A stretch of 64,000 nucleotides of DNA. Source: GCA-020343675 sp964462945. Its GTDB lineage: Bacteria > Planctomycetota > Phycisphaerae > Sedimentisphaerales > Anaerobacaceae. This document shows positions 52,475 through 61,393 of this stretch, piece by piece (within the stretch, counting starts at the first letter, position 1; each line of letters opens with the position of its first letter). The notes under the pieces are model-generated. The model made no database searches. It was not told where the DNA came from and was given only the letters and a program-made list of their open reading frames with translations. The stretch is taken from contig CAYWZW010000002.1 in assembly GCA_964462945.1 (NCBI GenBank), positions 62,001-126,000 of the forward strand, in the 5' to 3' direction. The position numbers and the translations under genes were made by a program.

Positions 52475-53062
52475 TTGGCAGAGAAGGAATGGGAACGGCA
52501 ACAAAAGGATAACTGGTTGCGACTGCTTAGGAGCGGCGACCACCAGGCGTTTGCCGAGCTCATTGATAAGTACAAAGAAACGGTTTTCCTGTGCTGCCGG
52601 AAGCTGGGGCTGGCGGAAGATGAGGCTGAAGACGTGGCGAGCGAGACGTTCCTGGCCGCTTACAACGGGTTGAGCCGATACGACGGCCGGGCCGAGCTGA
52701 GCACATGGCTGTGGAGTATAGCATACCGGCAGGCGGTGAGTTTCCTGCGGAAGAATCGAAAGCAGTGCCGGCTCGATGCTGAACCGGATCAGGAGATTGC
52801 CGACAGTAACCAGCAGGGGCCGGCGGCGGTCCTCCTAAGGAGGGAAACCGAGAAAATCGTTTGGGCGGCCGTTGACCGGCTGCCCAGGCTTTGGGCCGTG
52901 GCCGTGATATTGTTCTACCGGGAGCAAAAGAGCGTCGCCGATATCGCCGAGATAATGCGTGCGAACGAAAACACGGTTAAGACGTATCTGTTCAGGGCGA
53001 GAGAGAGATTGAAAATGACCTTGGCCCCGGCCTTTGGAGAAGAGATTGATGCCAACAGATAG
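52475..53062 (+). CDS. ECF sigma factor
   Basis: A 195-residue sigma factor. Region 2 includes LGLAEDEAEDVASETFLAAYNG and WLWSIAYRQAVSFLRK; region 4 includes LPRLWAVAVILFYREQKSVADIA and the recognition helix ENTVKTYLFRARERL. Start is TTG with GGAAGGGAG upstream. The downstream gene overlaps its end by 14 bases, a coupling typical for sigma and anti-sigma genes. It is divergent from the DUF4097 genes. Confidence 0.92.
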   Translation: MAEKEWERQQKDNWLRLLRSGDHQAFAELIDKYKETVFLCCRKLGLAEDEAEDVASETFLAAYNGLSRYDGRAELSTWLWSIAYRQAVSFLRKNRKQCRLDAEPDQEIADSNQQGPAAVLLRRETEKIVWAAVDRLPRLWAVAVILFYREQKSVADIAEIMRANENTVKTYLFRARERLKMTLAPAFGEEIDANR

Positions 53063-53474
53063 ATTGAGTGAACATGACTTTGACAGATTGTTAGGGCGAG
53101 CTTTGCGGTCATCTTCGGAGGCGGTGCCGGTGGATTTTACCGGGAAGATGCTAAGACGGATCAGAGAATCGCAAGAGCGGAAGATTCTGGCCCGTATCGT
53201 TCTCCAGGAGAGGCTCGCTTTGGCCGGATGTATTGCACTGGTTGCCGCGGCGCTCACAACAGGGCTGGTTTTTCCGGACGCCGCGGCAGAGTTCTTGCAG
53301 CGGGCCGCCGGCGCTTTCCCACAGCAGGGGCGTGCCTTTATTGATGGAATTCCCCAGACGGTGGAGGCCGTCCGGGGACAATGGCAATTCTGCCTGGCGA
53401 TGGCGGGGGGCCTTGGCTTTGCCGTTTACAGTTTCGCAGCCCTGTTATTGGGTGATAGACTCAGGATAGCATAA
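53049..53474 (+). CDS. Probable anti-sigma factor, membrane protein
   Basis: A 141-residue protein with a charged N-terminal ~50 residues, two membrane helices (residues ~56-75 and 115-134) and a short periplasmic loop. It starts inside the end of the sigma gene. It has no zinc-finger motif. Role as anti-sigma is inferred from position and topology. Confidence 0.75.
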   Translation: MPTDRLSEHDFDRLLGRALRSSSEAVPVDFTGKMLRRIRESQERKILARIVLQERLALAGCIALVAAALTTGLVFPDAAAEFLQRAAGAFPQQGRAFIDGIPQTVEAVRGQWQFCLAMAGGLGFAVYSFAALLLGDRLRIA

Positions 53475-53492
53475 ACAGCACCGGACGAACAC

Positions 53493-53575
53493 GGGTGGCA
53501 GCCTCAAGCGCAGCTTGGGGATGGCTTCTCCTGCATTTACCATCCCCAAAGCCTTCGGCTTTGAGGCTGCCACCC
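53493..53575. repeat. 83-base imperfect palindrome (hairpin element)
   Basis: GGGTGGCAGCCTCAA opens it and TTGAGGCTGCCACCC closes it, with inner TTGGGGATGG and CCATCCCCAA arms and a mismatched middle. The right arm itself contains a small AAAGCCTTCGGCTTT hairpin. This looks like a mobile palindromic element. No transposase is near. Confidence 0.85.
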
Positions 53576-54080
53576 ATTGCCGATTGAAAATCCAAAATCG
53601 CAAATCGACAATCGCATTGGCCGGCACAAAAGGCCAATATCAGCTCAAATCGCATTTCTCCGCCCCGAAATTACCCTTTTCCCGGAAGTACGCTCTGACA
53701 TTATGGACTTTTCTGCCAAATTTGGCCGATTTTGCTCTTGACGCGGATAGGGCCAATGTGATACAAATTAAGATAGGTAAGGTGGGCGGTTTCTTACGCT
53801 CGATACGTGGATTTTCTGTGGGCGCGAGAGGCCCGTCACCTGCAAGGCGCGAAGGCAATGGCGTGAGCCATCCTGTGGACAAGATTAACTCAAGACCACC
53901 GGAGTCGTATGCTTCGGAGACAAGTCTTTACCTTAATAAGTTGAGAGTCGTTTTGGAAGGAAGGAGGCAATTTCAAATCGCAAAAAGAATGTCCTGGGCA
54001 GACATGAGCATAGGATGTGGCAAAGGTGAGGATTGTTATCGGTCTTTTCCATTCTACTACTATTTATACAGGAGGCATGT
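53576..54080. other. Non-coding region with no clear gene
   Basis: A 193-codon frame crosses this region but starts in the hairpin, has no ribosome site and does not look like protein. Other small repeats are present around 53836-53880. Confidence 0.55.
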
Positions 54081-56822
54081 ATGTTTAGAAAACTGATTTG
54101 TCTGGCTTCTTTTGTGCTGATGCTGAGCTTGGCCGGCCACGCCTCGGCGGCGATACCGCCCGGATGGGCCGACCAGGACATCGGCACGACCGGCGGCAGC
54201 GCCAACGAGGCCGGCGGCACGTGGACCGTCAGCGGCGACGGCGCCGACATCTGGGGTACCTCGGACGCCTTCCACTATGCGTATGTGCCATTGTCCGGTA
54301 ACGGCGAAATAGTCGCGCGCGTTGTCAGCAATGGCACCGGAACAAACACCTGGGCCAAGGGCGGCGTAATGATCCGCGAGACGCTGACCCCCGATTCGAA
54401 GCATATGATTATGGCCCTGACCGGCGGCGACGGCGGCGGCATGGCGTTCCAGGGCCGTCATCAGCAGGCCGGCGCCTCCTCCAGCAGCTTACATGGCACT
54501 GTCACGGCGTCACCGCCTCGTTGGGTCAGACTGGCGCGCCAAGGAAATACGATTACAGGCTACCATTCTACCGACGGCGCTAACTGGGTGCTGTTCACAG
54601 GCGGCGCGGACAATGCGGGCGGCACGATAACGAACCCCATGGACGTCACAATGGCCACCGACGTTTACATCGGCCTGTTCGTCACGTCACACGCGGGCGG
54701 CGAGGTGCGCACGTACACATTCGACAACGTAACGGTCGGGCTTCCAGTGATCGCACTGAATCCCAATCCCAAGGATGGTGCGATCCATCCGGACACGTGG
54801 GCGAGCCTGAGCTGGTCGCCCGGTTCCACGGCGGCCTCGCACGATGTGTACTTCGGCGAAAGCTTTGCCGACGTCAACGACGGCACGGGCGGGACGTTCC
54901 GGGGCAACCAGCCTTCGACCTACTTTGTTGTTGGCTTCCCAGGATTCCCGTATCCGGACGGCCTGGTTCCAGGGACCACCTATTACTGGCGAATCGATGA
55001 GGTTGAAGCCAACGGCGTGACCAAATACAAGGGCAGGGTCTGGAGCTTCTTAGTTCCACCCAGGAAGGCCTATAATCCGGTTCCTGCGGACGGGGCCGAA
55101 TCGGTGGACGTGAATATCAAGCTGAGCTGGGCGCCGGGCTTCGGGACCAAATTGCACACCGTTTACTTCGGTACCAGTTTCGAGACCGTCAGCAGCGCGG
55201 CCGGCGGACTGCCTCAGGCCGTTGCGACCTATAGCCCCACCGGGATCAAGCGGGCCAAGACGTATTACTGGCGGGTCGATGAGTTCGACGGCGCCGCTAC
55301 CCACAAGGGCGACGTCTGGAGCTTCACGACGCAGGGTGCCGTCGCGAATCCGAATCCGGCAAACGGCGCTGCAGATATAAAGCAGACGCCGACACTTAGC
55401 TGGACTCCTGGAGCCTACGCTGCCTCGCATGAGGTGTACTTCGGCATCGATGCAGAGGCCGTCAGGAATGCGACCAAGACCTCGCCCGAGTTCAAAGCCA
55501 CCAAGGCCCTCGGCTCCGAGAGCTATGATCCCGGCAAACTGGCCTGGGAGACCACCTACTACTGGCGGATTGATGAGGTCAACAGCGTCAATCCCGACAG
55601 TCCATGGGTCGGCAAGGTTTGGAGCTTCACGACGGCCGGCTTTGCCATCGTGGACGATTTTGAAGACTACGACGCCGGCGACAACCAGATCTGGTACTCC
55701 TGGCACGATGGGCTCGGCTACGGCGCGCCCGGCACACCGAATTACTTTGCCGGCAACGGAACCGGTGCGGCCGTGGGCGACGAAAACACACCTTCCTTTA
55801 CCGAGGAAACGATCGTTCATGGCGGCAGTCAGTCGATGCCGGTTGCTTATGACAACAATAAGCAAGGCATGTCCAAGTATTCCGAGGTCGAGCTTAAGCT
55901 GGCCAACGCGAAGGACTGGACCGAGCAGGGCGTTGCGGAACTGTCGATCTGGTTCAGAGGGCTTCCAGCCTCCGTCGGCAGCTTCGTGGAAGGGCCCATC
56001 GGGACCTACACGATGACCGCCTCCGGCACGGACATCTGGGACGTCGGCACGGCAGGCAACTATCACGATGAGTTCCACTTTGCCTACAAGACGCTCACCG
56101 GCGCCGGCTCGATTGTCGCGCGGGTCCAGAGCGTCCAGAACACCAACGGCTGGGCCAAGGCCGGCGTGATGATCCGCGAGACGCTGGACGGCGGCTCGCG
56201 CCACATGTTCGGCGCGATTACCCCGAGCAACGGTGTCGCGGCCCAGGGCCGTCTCGATACGGGCGCTGCCAGCTTCAATGCCAATCAGACCGGCGTGACC
56301 GCGCCGCGCTGGGTGAAGTTGGAGCGTGACTTGGCGGGCAACTTCACGGTTACCCATTCGGCCAACGGCACGACCTGGCAGCCGGTCACGGGCGCTACGC
56401 CGCAGAACATCCAGATGGGTTCGAATGTCTATATCGGTTTGGCGCTGACCAGCCACGATGCGGCTCTGACGTGTCAGGCGGTGTTCACGAACGTCACGAC
56501 CACAGGTACGGTCAGTCCGCAGTGGGCGCACCAGGATATCGGCATCGCCAGCAACGGGGCCGAGCCGCTGTACGTGGCGGTCTCCAACAGCGCAGGTCAG
56601 CCGGCGGTGGTAGTCCATCCTGATCCGGCTGCGGCGACGATAACCACCTGGACGGAGTGGGTCGTTCCTCTGTCGGCTCTGGCCAATCAGGGCATCACGC
56701 TGACGAATGTGGACCGGATCGCGCTTGGTTTGGGCACCAGGGGCAATCAGACGGCCCCCGGCGGCTCAGGCAAGATGTATTTCGACGACATCCGCCTGTA
56801 CCGGCCGAGGACTGCTCCCTAA
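54081..56822 (+). CDS. Large secreted surface protein with DUF1349-like domains
   Basis: A 913-residue protein with a signal peptide (to GHASA). The N-terminus holds a DUF1349-like lectin fold (~25-210, with HYAYVPLSGNGEIVARV and KGGVMIRETLT). Three Ig/fibronectin-like modules follow (PNPKDGAIHPDTWASLSW, VPADGAESVDVNIKLSW, NPNPANGAADIKQTPTLSW). The C-terminal ~370 residues are nearly identical to the end of the 1167-residue protein at 39890, including the split beta-sandwich with a second DUF1349-like insert. The ATG at 54081 has GGAGG upstream. Probable adhesin or glycan-binding protein. Confidence 0.9.
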   Translation: MFRKLICLASFVLMLSLAGHASAAIPPGWADQDIGTTGGSANEAGGTWTVSGDGADIWGTSDAFHYAYVPLSGNGEIVARVVSNGTGTNTWAKGGVMIRETLTPDSKHMIMALTGGDGGGMAFQGRHQQAGASSSSLHGTVTASPPRWVRLARQGNTITGYHSTDGANWVLFTGGADNAGGTITNPMDVTMATDVYIGLFVTSHAGGEVRTYTFDNVTVGLPVIALNPNPKDGAIHPDTWASLSWSPGSTAASHDVYFGESFADVNDGTGGTFRGNQPSTYFVVGFPGFPYPDGLVPGTTYYWRIDEVEANGVTKYKGRVWSFLVPPRKAYNPVPADGAESVDVNIKLSWAPGFGTKLHTVYFGTSFETVSSAAGGLPQAVATYSPTGIKRAKTYYWRVDEFDGAATHKGDVWSFTTQGAVANPNPANGAADIKQTPTLSWTPGAYAASHEVYFGIDAEAVRNATKTSPEFKATKALGSESYDPGKLAWETTYYWRIDEVNSVNPDSPWVGKVWSFTTAGFAIVDDFEDYDAGDNQIWYSWHDGLGYGAPGTPNYFAGNGTGAAVGDENTPSFTEETIVHGGSQSMPVAYDNNKQGMSKYSEVELKLANAKDWTEQGVAELSIWFRGLPASVGSFVEGPIGTYTMTASGTDIWDVGTAGNYHDEFHFAYKTLTGAGSIVARVQSVQNTNGWAKAGVMIRETLDGGSRHMFGAITPSNGVAAQGRLDTGAASFNANQTGVTAPRWVKLERDLAGNFTVTHSANGTTWQPVTGATPQNIQMGSNVYIGLALTSHDAALTCQAVFTNVTTTGTVSPQWAHQDIGIASNGAEPLYVAVSNSAGQPAVVVHPDPAAATITTWTEWVVPLSALANQGITLTNVDRIALGLGTRGNQTAPGGSGKMYFDDIRLYRPRTAP

Positions 56823-56913
56823 AGCCGAACACGGCTTTGGGATGCAATAACCCCTGCGTGCGCAGGGGCAGGCTTGCCCCCGTGCAAACGGGGGTCGGAA
56901 TTTGTATCACTTC

Positions 56914-56952
56914 GGGACCTATACCGATTTGACTCGGTATAGGTCCCTTTTT
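56914..56952 (+). terminator. Rho-independent terminator of the 913-aa surface protein gene
   Basis: A perfect 14-base stem (GGGACCTATACCGA at 56914-56927 with TCGGTATAGGTCCC at 56934-56947), a six-base loop, then TTTTT. Before it lie two small palindromes (56850-56895). Confidence 0.9.
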
Positions 56953-57268
56953 CTTTGCTTGCCCCGGATTCAACACGGACAGCCGACCTCAATGTAGCAC
57001 CGGCTTCCAGCCCGTGAAAGCAATCACGGCCAGGCCTGTCCTGAGCCCAGTCGAAGGAATGGCCGTACCACAATCCTGCACCGAGACCTGGATACGGGGG
57101 AAAATCTCCACCGGGGGTAAACTCTCACGCCTATCTGACCGATAGCTCAATGAGGTTTGTTTGGCGGCAGGGATGTGAGCGTCCCATAAAAAAGGAGGCA
57201 CGGTTAAGACCCGATTTTTGCCCTGATGGCCGGAACCGAGAGGTTTCTCGGCCGGGCGGGAGTGAGCT
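56953..57268. other. Leader region of the sigma factor gene
   Basis: No gene is seen. It contains a dispersed CCTGAGCCCAGTCGAAGG fragment (57041-57058). A strong hairpin (CCGG-aa-CCGAGA with TCTCGG-CCGG, 57230-57255) is followed immediately by GGGAG at 57258-57262. Confidence 0.55.
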
Positions 57269-58090
57269 ATCGCGTTCGACGTTACCCTAAAAGAATATCT
57301 CAAAGAAATCGACGAAGCCTCGCTGTTGACGATGGACCAGGAGCATGAGTTAGGCAAACGGGTCATGGAAGAAAACGACCAGTGGGCTCGCGACCAATTG
57401 GTGCGAAGCAATCTGCGACTGGTCGTGAACATCGCCAAGAAATACGCGGACCGGGGGATCAGTCTGGGCGATTTGATCGAAGAAGGCAATCTCGGCCTGA
57501 TACGAGCCGTCGATTACTTTGATCCCGACCGCGGGGTCCGCTTCAGCACGTACGCCGCATGGTGGATAAAGCAGAGCATCAAGCGGGCGCTATTGGAAAA
57601 CATTCAACCGGTGCATGTCCCCACTTATATGGTCGCCTTGATTAACCAGTGGCGGCATACCACCGCGGAGCTGGAAAGCACGCTCGGCCGGACGCCGACC
57701 GTCGAGGAGATGGCCGAGATCATACAACTGCCGCTGCGGAAGGCAAAAGTCATCTATCGTATCGTCGAGGTCCTCAGCTCCGCCAGCGATGCCTACAGCG
57801 GCGACGAAACAGACGAGGACGTCATGCTCGAAGCGATCCTGGAAGACCCCAGCGGCAGCCGGCCGGAGGACGCCTTGGTCGCGAAAGAAGAAAAGGCAAA
57901 GGCCCTGCGATTGCTCGACGAAATCGACCCCAGAGAAGCTGACGTGCTGAGGCTGCATTACGGCCTCGGCGGGGGAAAGCCGATGTCACTGAAGGAAATC
58001 GGCAAGAAGCAGGGACTCACACGAGAGCGGATTCGGCAGATTCGGCGGGATGCGCTCACCAAGCTTTATCAGTGCATGAACGAAGAATAA
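57269..58090 (+). CDS. RpoD-type sigma factor, apparently with an AUC start
   Basis: A 273-residue group 2/3-like sigma-70 factor. It has region 1.2 (TLKEYLKEIDEASLLT), region 2 (LRLVVNIAKKYADRGISLGDLIEEGNLGLIRAV, STYAAWWIKQSIKRAL), region 3, and region 4 (LKEIGKKQGLTRERIRQIRRDAL). Region 1.1 is missing. Region 1.2 needs residues upstream of the first TTG (57326) or ATG (57332), and the only spot between the in-frame stop at 57263 and that point with a good ribosome site is an ATC at 57269, six bases after GGGAG. I therefore place the start there. If AUC is not used, the start is TTG 57326. Confidence 0.9.
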   Translation: MAFDVTLKEYLKEIDEASLLTMDQEHELGKRVMEENDQWARDQLVRSNLRLVVNIAKKYADRGISLGDLIEEGNLGLIRAVDYFDPDRGVRFSTYAAWWIKQSIKRALLENIQPVHVPTYMVALINQWRHTTAELESTLGRTPTVEEMAEIIQLPLRKAKVIYRIVEVLSSASDAYSGDETDEDVMLEAILEDPSGSRPEDALVAKEEKAKALRLLDEIDPREADVLRLHYGLGGGKPMSLKEIGKKQGLTRERIRQIRRDALTKLYQCMNEE

Positions 58091-58206
58091 CGCTGAATCA
58101 CAGGTCAATTAAAACTTGCATTTCGCCCGTCATTGACTCACAATAGAAAGCCAGAAAGTTGCGCCGAGCAACTGTAATGTTGACCGATGCAATGGAAGGC
58201 ACACAC

Positions 58207-58737
58207 ATGACCAGCAAAGGAATTGACCTGAAAAGCTACATTCGCGACGTCCCCGACTGGCCGAAAAAGGGAATTCTCTTCCGGGACATTACGCCGCTGC
58301 TGGGCGACCCACGGGCTTTTGCAGCAGCGGTGGACGCGCTGTGCGCCGATTTTTCGCAGGCGGGCATCCAATATGTCGCCGCGGTGGAGGCCCGGGGTTT
58401 TATCTTTGGCGCCGCCGTTGCGGAGAAACTCGCAGCCGGCTTTGTCCCCATACGCAAGAAGGGCAAGCTGCCCTGGCGGACCGAAAGCATCACCTACGAT
58501 TTGGAATACGGCACCGACACGTTGGAGATCCATCGAGATGCCGTCAAAAGCGGGGCGAAAGTTCTGATGGTTGACGATTTATTAGCGACCGGCGGGACCA
58601 TGGCGGCGGCCTGCCGGCTCATCGAAAAAATAGGTGGACGCGTTGCGGGGATAGCATTTCTCGTGGAGCTTGCGGACCTGAAAGGACGAGAGAAACTCAC
58701 CGGCTATAAGCTGACATCAGTTATTTCATATCAATAA
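58207..58737 (+). CDS. apt: Adenine phosphoribosyltransferase
   Basis: A 176-residue purine salvage enzyme that makes AMP from adenine and PRPP. It shows the DVPDWPKKGILFRDITPLL start, VEARGFIFGAAVAEKL, the flexible loop region KLPWRTESITYDLEYG, and the PRPP-binding motif MVDDLLATGGTM. Length is normal. The ATG at 58207 has GGAAGG upstream; an earlier ATG at 58192 is less likely. It follows the sigma gene by about 115 bases and precedes an OPT transporter by about 40. Confidence 0.95.
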   Translation: MTSKGIDLKSYIRDVPDWPKKGILFRDITPLLGDPRAFAAAVDALCADFSQAGIQYVAAVEARGFIFGAAVAEKLAAGFVPIRKKGKLPWRTESITYDLEYGTDTLEIHRDAVKSGAKVLMVDDLLATGGTMAAACRLIEKIGGRVAGIAFLVELADLKGREKLTGYKLTSVISYQ

Positions 58738-58779
58738 ATCCTCGGCAAAACGCCCTTACGGCTGAAAGGAGACTTGACC

Positions 58780-60522
58780 GTGGCAAATCCTGGAGGCAGC
58801 GCAGAAAGAATCATCCGCCGGGGACCTTATCCGGAGCTGACGCTGACGGCGGTGCTGGTCGGATACGGGCTGGGGGCCCTCATCACGATAAGCATCGGAT
58901 ACGCCAGCCTGATTCTTGGCTTCTCCATCGAAGGCTCGGAGTTAGCGGCCATTTTGGGATTCGGAATTCTCCGCGGCGTCCTGCGGCGAAGCAGCATTAT
59001 CGAAAACAACATCAACCAGACCATCGCCAGCTCGGTTAATGCCGCCTCAGCCGGGATGATGTTCACCGTGCCGGCACTGTTCATTTTGAACCAAACCGAC
59101 TTCAGTGCTGTCTTATTAGTGTTCGCGTGTATCGCCGGTGGTATTCTGGGTATCGCGTTTATCATACCTCTGCGAAAGCAGATGATTGACTTCGAAAGGC
59201 TGGCGTTTCCCGGCGGCGTGGCCGTGGCGACGATCCTGAAATCCCCGGGCGCGGGCGTGCACAAAGCCCTGCTGCTTCTTTGCGGCGTGGCGTTAAGCGG
59301 TATCGCTCATTTCGTCAGCCAGCTCTGCAAATTCGAGCAGTGGGATTTGGGCCGGCTGGTGGGCCTGCCGGACTACATGAACGGCATCTGGTACGTCTCT
59401 CTGATGACGGTCGGCGTCGGCTTTATTGCAGGCAGGGGCGGCGTGTACTTCATTGTCGGGGGTTTTGTCTGCTACTGGTTCCTGGCTCCTTTATTGGCGG
59501 CCATGAATCTTCTGCCGGCGGCGCAGACGCTTGCGACCGCCAATAAGACTATGCCGGAATACCTGCGGCTGATTTTATTCAGGCCGGTCGGCATCGGGAT
59601 GCTCATCGGAGGCGCATTCGCGGGCATTGTCCTGGCGCTGCCGCTATTGATCAGCGCGATTCGCAGCATGCACAATGCCGCTAAATTAAAGACCGCTTTA
59701 TCGAAAGATGAGATGCCTATACGTCTTTTGTACATTGGAATAGCGGGTGCTACCGTCTTGCTTTTTGTTGTTTCAATCATGTCCGTGAAGGAGATGGGCA
59801 TAGTGCGGGGCGGACTGATGGCGCTGTTGGGAACCATCTGGATTTGGATTGCGGGAGTAATTCTATCCGAATGTATCGGGCGGACAAACTGGTCGCCCAT
59901 GAGCGGCATGACTCTTATCGCGGTGACCATCCTGATTGTTATCAGCAGCGGCCTCGGCGACAAGGCGGCGATCGTGTCATCGGTGATCGTTGGCGCCGCC
60001 GCCTGCGTCGCAATGGCCAACGCCACAGATGTCATGCTGGACCTCAAGGCAGGTTTTCTTGTTGGAGCCACCCCCAGAAAGCAACAAATCGGCGAGCTCA
60101 TCTCCACCTGGCTGGGGCCGATCCTGATTATGGCCCTGATCTTCATTCTTCACAAGGCCTATCAGCTCGGCAGTGACAGGCTGCCGGCGCCGCAGGCGTC
60201 GGCGTTGGCGCAAATGATAAAAGCTGTTCTGGGCGGCGAAGTTCCCGTTGCCAAGTATATAGCCGGCACCGGCCTGGGTGCGTTACTTAGCTCCAGCGGT
60301 ATCGGTGGACTCGGTATCCTCGTGGGTCTGAGCTTTTACCTGCCGTTCGATGTCGTGCTGACATACAGTATCGGAACACTGCTGCGGGTCTTGATGGACT
60401 GGAAAAAGGGGCAGCGTTTCAGCGAAGAGGTCGGCATCCCTATAGCGGCGGGTCTTATCGTCGGGGAGGCTATGGTCGGAGTCGGCTTTGCCTTGTACCA
60501 CGTCATCGCCGGACTTATGTGA
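58780..60522 (+). CDS. OPT family oligopeptide transporter
   Basis: A 580-residue membrane protein with about 14 hydrophobic segments. Signatures include RRGPYPELTLTAVLVGYGLGA at the N-terminus, FPGGVAVATILKSPGAG, GRGGVYFIVGGF, ANATDVMLDLKAGFLVGATPRKQQ, and a late VGEAMVGVGFALYH. OPT proteins import peptides or metal-chelates by proton symport; the substrate is not known. The GTG at 58780 is preferred to a TTG at 58774 because of AAAGGAG spacing. A second OPT gene is at the right edge. Confidence 0.93.
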   Translation: MANPGGSAERIIRRGPYPELTLTAVLVGYGLGALITISIGYASLILGFSIEGSELAAILGFGILRGVLRRSSIIENNINQTIASSVNAASAGMMFTVPALFILNQTDFSAVLLVFACIAGGILGIAFIIPLRKQMIDFERLAFPGGVAVATILKSPGAGVHKALLLLCGVALSGIAHFVSQLCKFEQWDLGRLVGLPDYMNGIWYVSLMTVGVGFIAGRGGVYFIVGGFVCYWFLAPLLAAMNLLPAAQTLATANKTMPEYLRLILFRPVGIGMLIGGAFAGIVLALPLLISAIRSMHNAAKLKTALSKDEMPIRLLYIGIAGATVLLFVVSIMSVKEMGIVRGGLMALLGTIWIWIAGVILSECIGRTNWSPMSGMTLIAVTILIVISSGLGDKAAIVSSVIVGAAACVAMANATDVMLDLKAGFLVGATPRKQQIGELISTWLGPILIMALIFILHKAYQLGSDRLPAPQASALAQMIKAVLGGEVPVAKYIAGTGLGALLSSSGIGGLGILVGLSFYLPFDVVLTYSIGTLLRVLMDWKKGQRFSEEVGIPIAAGLIVGEAMVGVGFALYHVIAGLM

Positions 60523-60542
60523 AAATATAAGGATGGATTATT

Positions 60543-61079
60543 ATGCAAAGGCTCGGTTCTTTGATGATAGCAGCAGGCTTCTTAGCCGGCTCACTGGCAG
60601 CCATCGTGGATAAAGAAAATGTCCGCTGGTGTTATTTCGCCGCGGCGCTGGGCGTAGGCGCTGCCGGGATTGTGTTTGTTCGGGTAGGGGGGCATCGGAT
60701 AAGACGGTCTGAAGGGAAATTAGCTGCCGGCGTACAAGCACTGGAAACGAGTCTTAGCCGAATCGTGGAGAATATAAATCAGCTCAACGCGCAGAAGCAC
60801 TCTATCGACACGTATGATGCGCGTCACCGAATTGACGCACTTTTTGCGGAGGATTTGGCGGCCTTTGTCAATAAGCGGGAGAGTATTGCCCATGTACACG
60901 GATTGAGCGCGTATGCAGACGTAATGAGCTGTTTTGCTGCCGGTGAGCGGTATCTCAATCGCGTCTGGTCAGCCTCGGCGGATGGTTATGTCGATGAGGT
61001 CAATGCGTATCTGGATAAAGCCCAGGCCCAGTTCGCCGAAAGCCTCGATAAGGTCCGGCGGCTGAAGGCAAACACCTGA
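60543..61079 (+). CDS. Membrane-anchored coiled-coil protein, unknown
   Basis: A 178-residue protein with two N-terminal hydrophobic helices (residues ~6-21 and ~30-48) and a helical cytoplasmic C-terminus (~55-178) that includes LETSLSRIVENINQLNAQK. It starts 20 bases after the OPT stop and is likely cotranscribed. No family is recognised. Confidence 0.7.
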   Translation: MQRLGSLMIAAGFLAGSLAAIVDKENVRWCYFAAALGVGAAGIVFVRVGGHRIRRSEGKLAAGVQALETSLSRIVENINQLNAQKHSIDTYDARHRIDALFAEDLAAFVNKRESIAHVHGLSAYADVMSCFAAGERYLNRVWSASADGYVDEVNAYLDKAQAQFAESLDKVRRLKANT

Positions 61080-61308
61080 TTTACAGCATCATCGTCGAAA
61101 AACAAATATGTCCCCGATGAGGTCCTGAAGATATTAGAACAGCCGCCCATAGTCCTGCCGCCCTGGGACCCCATGTTCGCGTTCGTGCAATGAGAATTAG
61201 AGCCGCCCAAAGTGGTTCCCTGCTGTGCGAAATCCGAAAACGCCTTCGTGGAAGGGAGAAACCGGTAAGGTGCCACCGGATTTCAATCCCCCGATTTCAA
61301 CAAAAGGC
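61080..61308. other. Intergenic region, no clear gene
   Basis: No supported gene on either strand. A frame on the minus strand is antisense to the end of the previous gene and lacks a start signal. Confidence 0.45.
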
Positions 61309-61338
61309 TTGCGTCAACCACGTGAAATCTGTTATATT
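61309..61338 (+). promoter_or_regulatory. Possible promoter of the RCC1-like gene
   Basis: TTGCGT (61309-61314), 18 bases, TATATT (61333-61338), 56 bases before the ATG. Confidence 0.4.
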
Positions 61339-61393
61339 GATAATGATAAGGTTTTCCATATCCATGATTTCAGAGTCTGCAAGAGGAGAAAGT

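Noticed and set aside
53515..54096. A 193-codon frame between the anti-sigma gene and the surface protein
   Set aside because: Starts in a palindrome, crosses repeat sequence, and has no protein-like pattern.
55050..56618. A 522-codon open frame on the minus strand
   Set aside because: Antisense to the surface protein with a signal peptide and good ribosome site; no recognisable domain.
57091..57230. Possible riboswitch in the sigma factor leader
   Set aside because: Several small stems can be drawn, but none matches a riboswitch class that I know.
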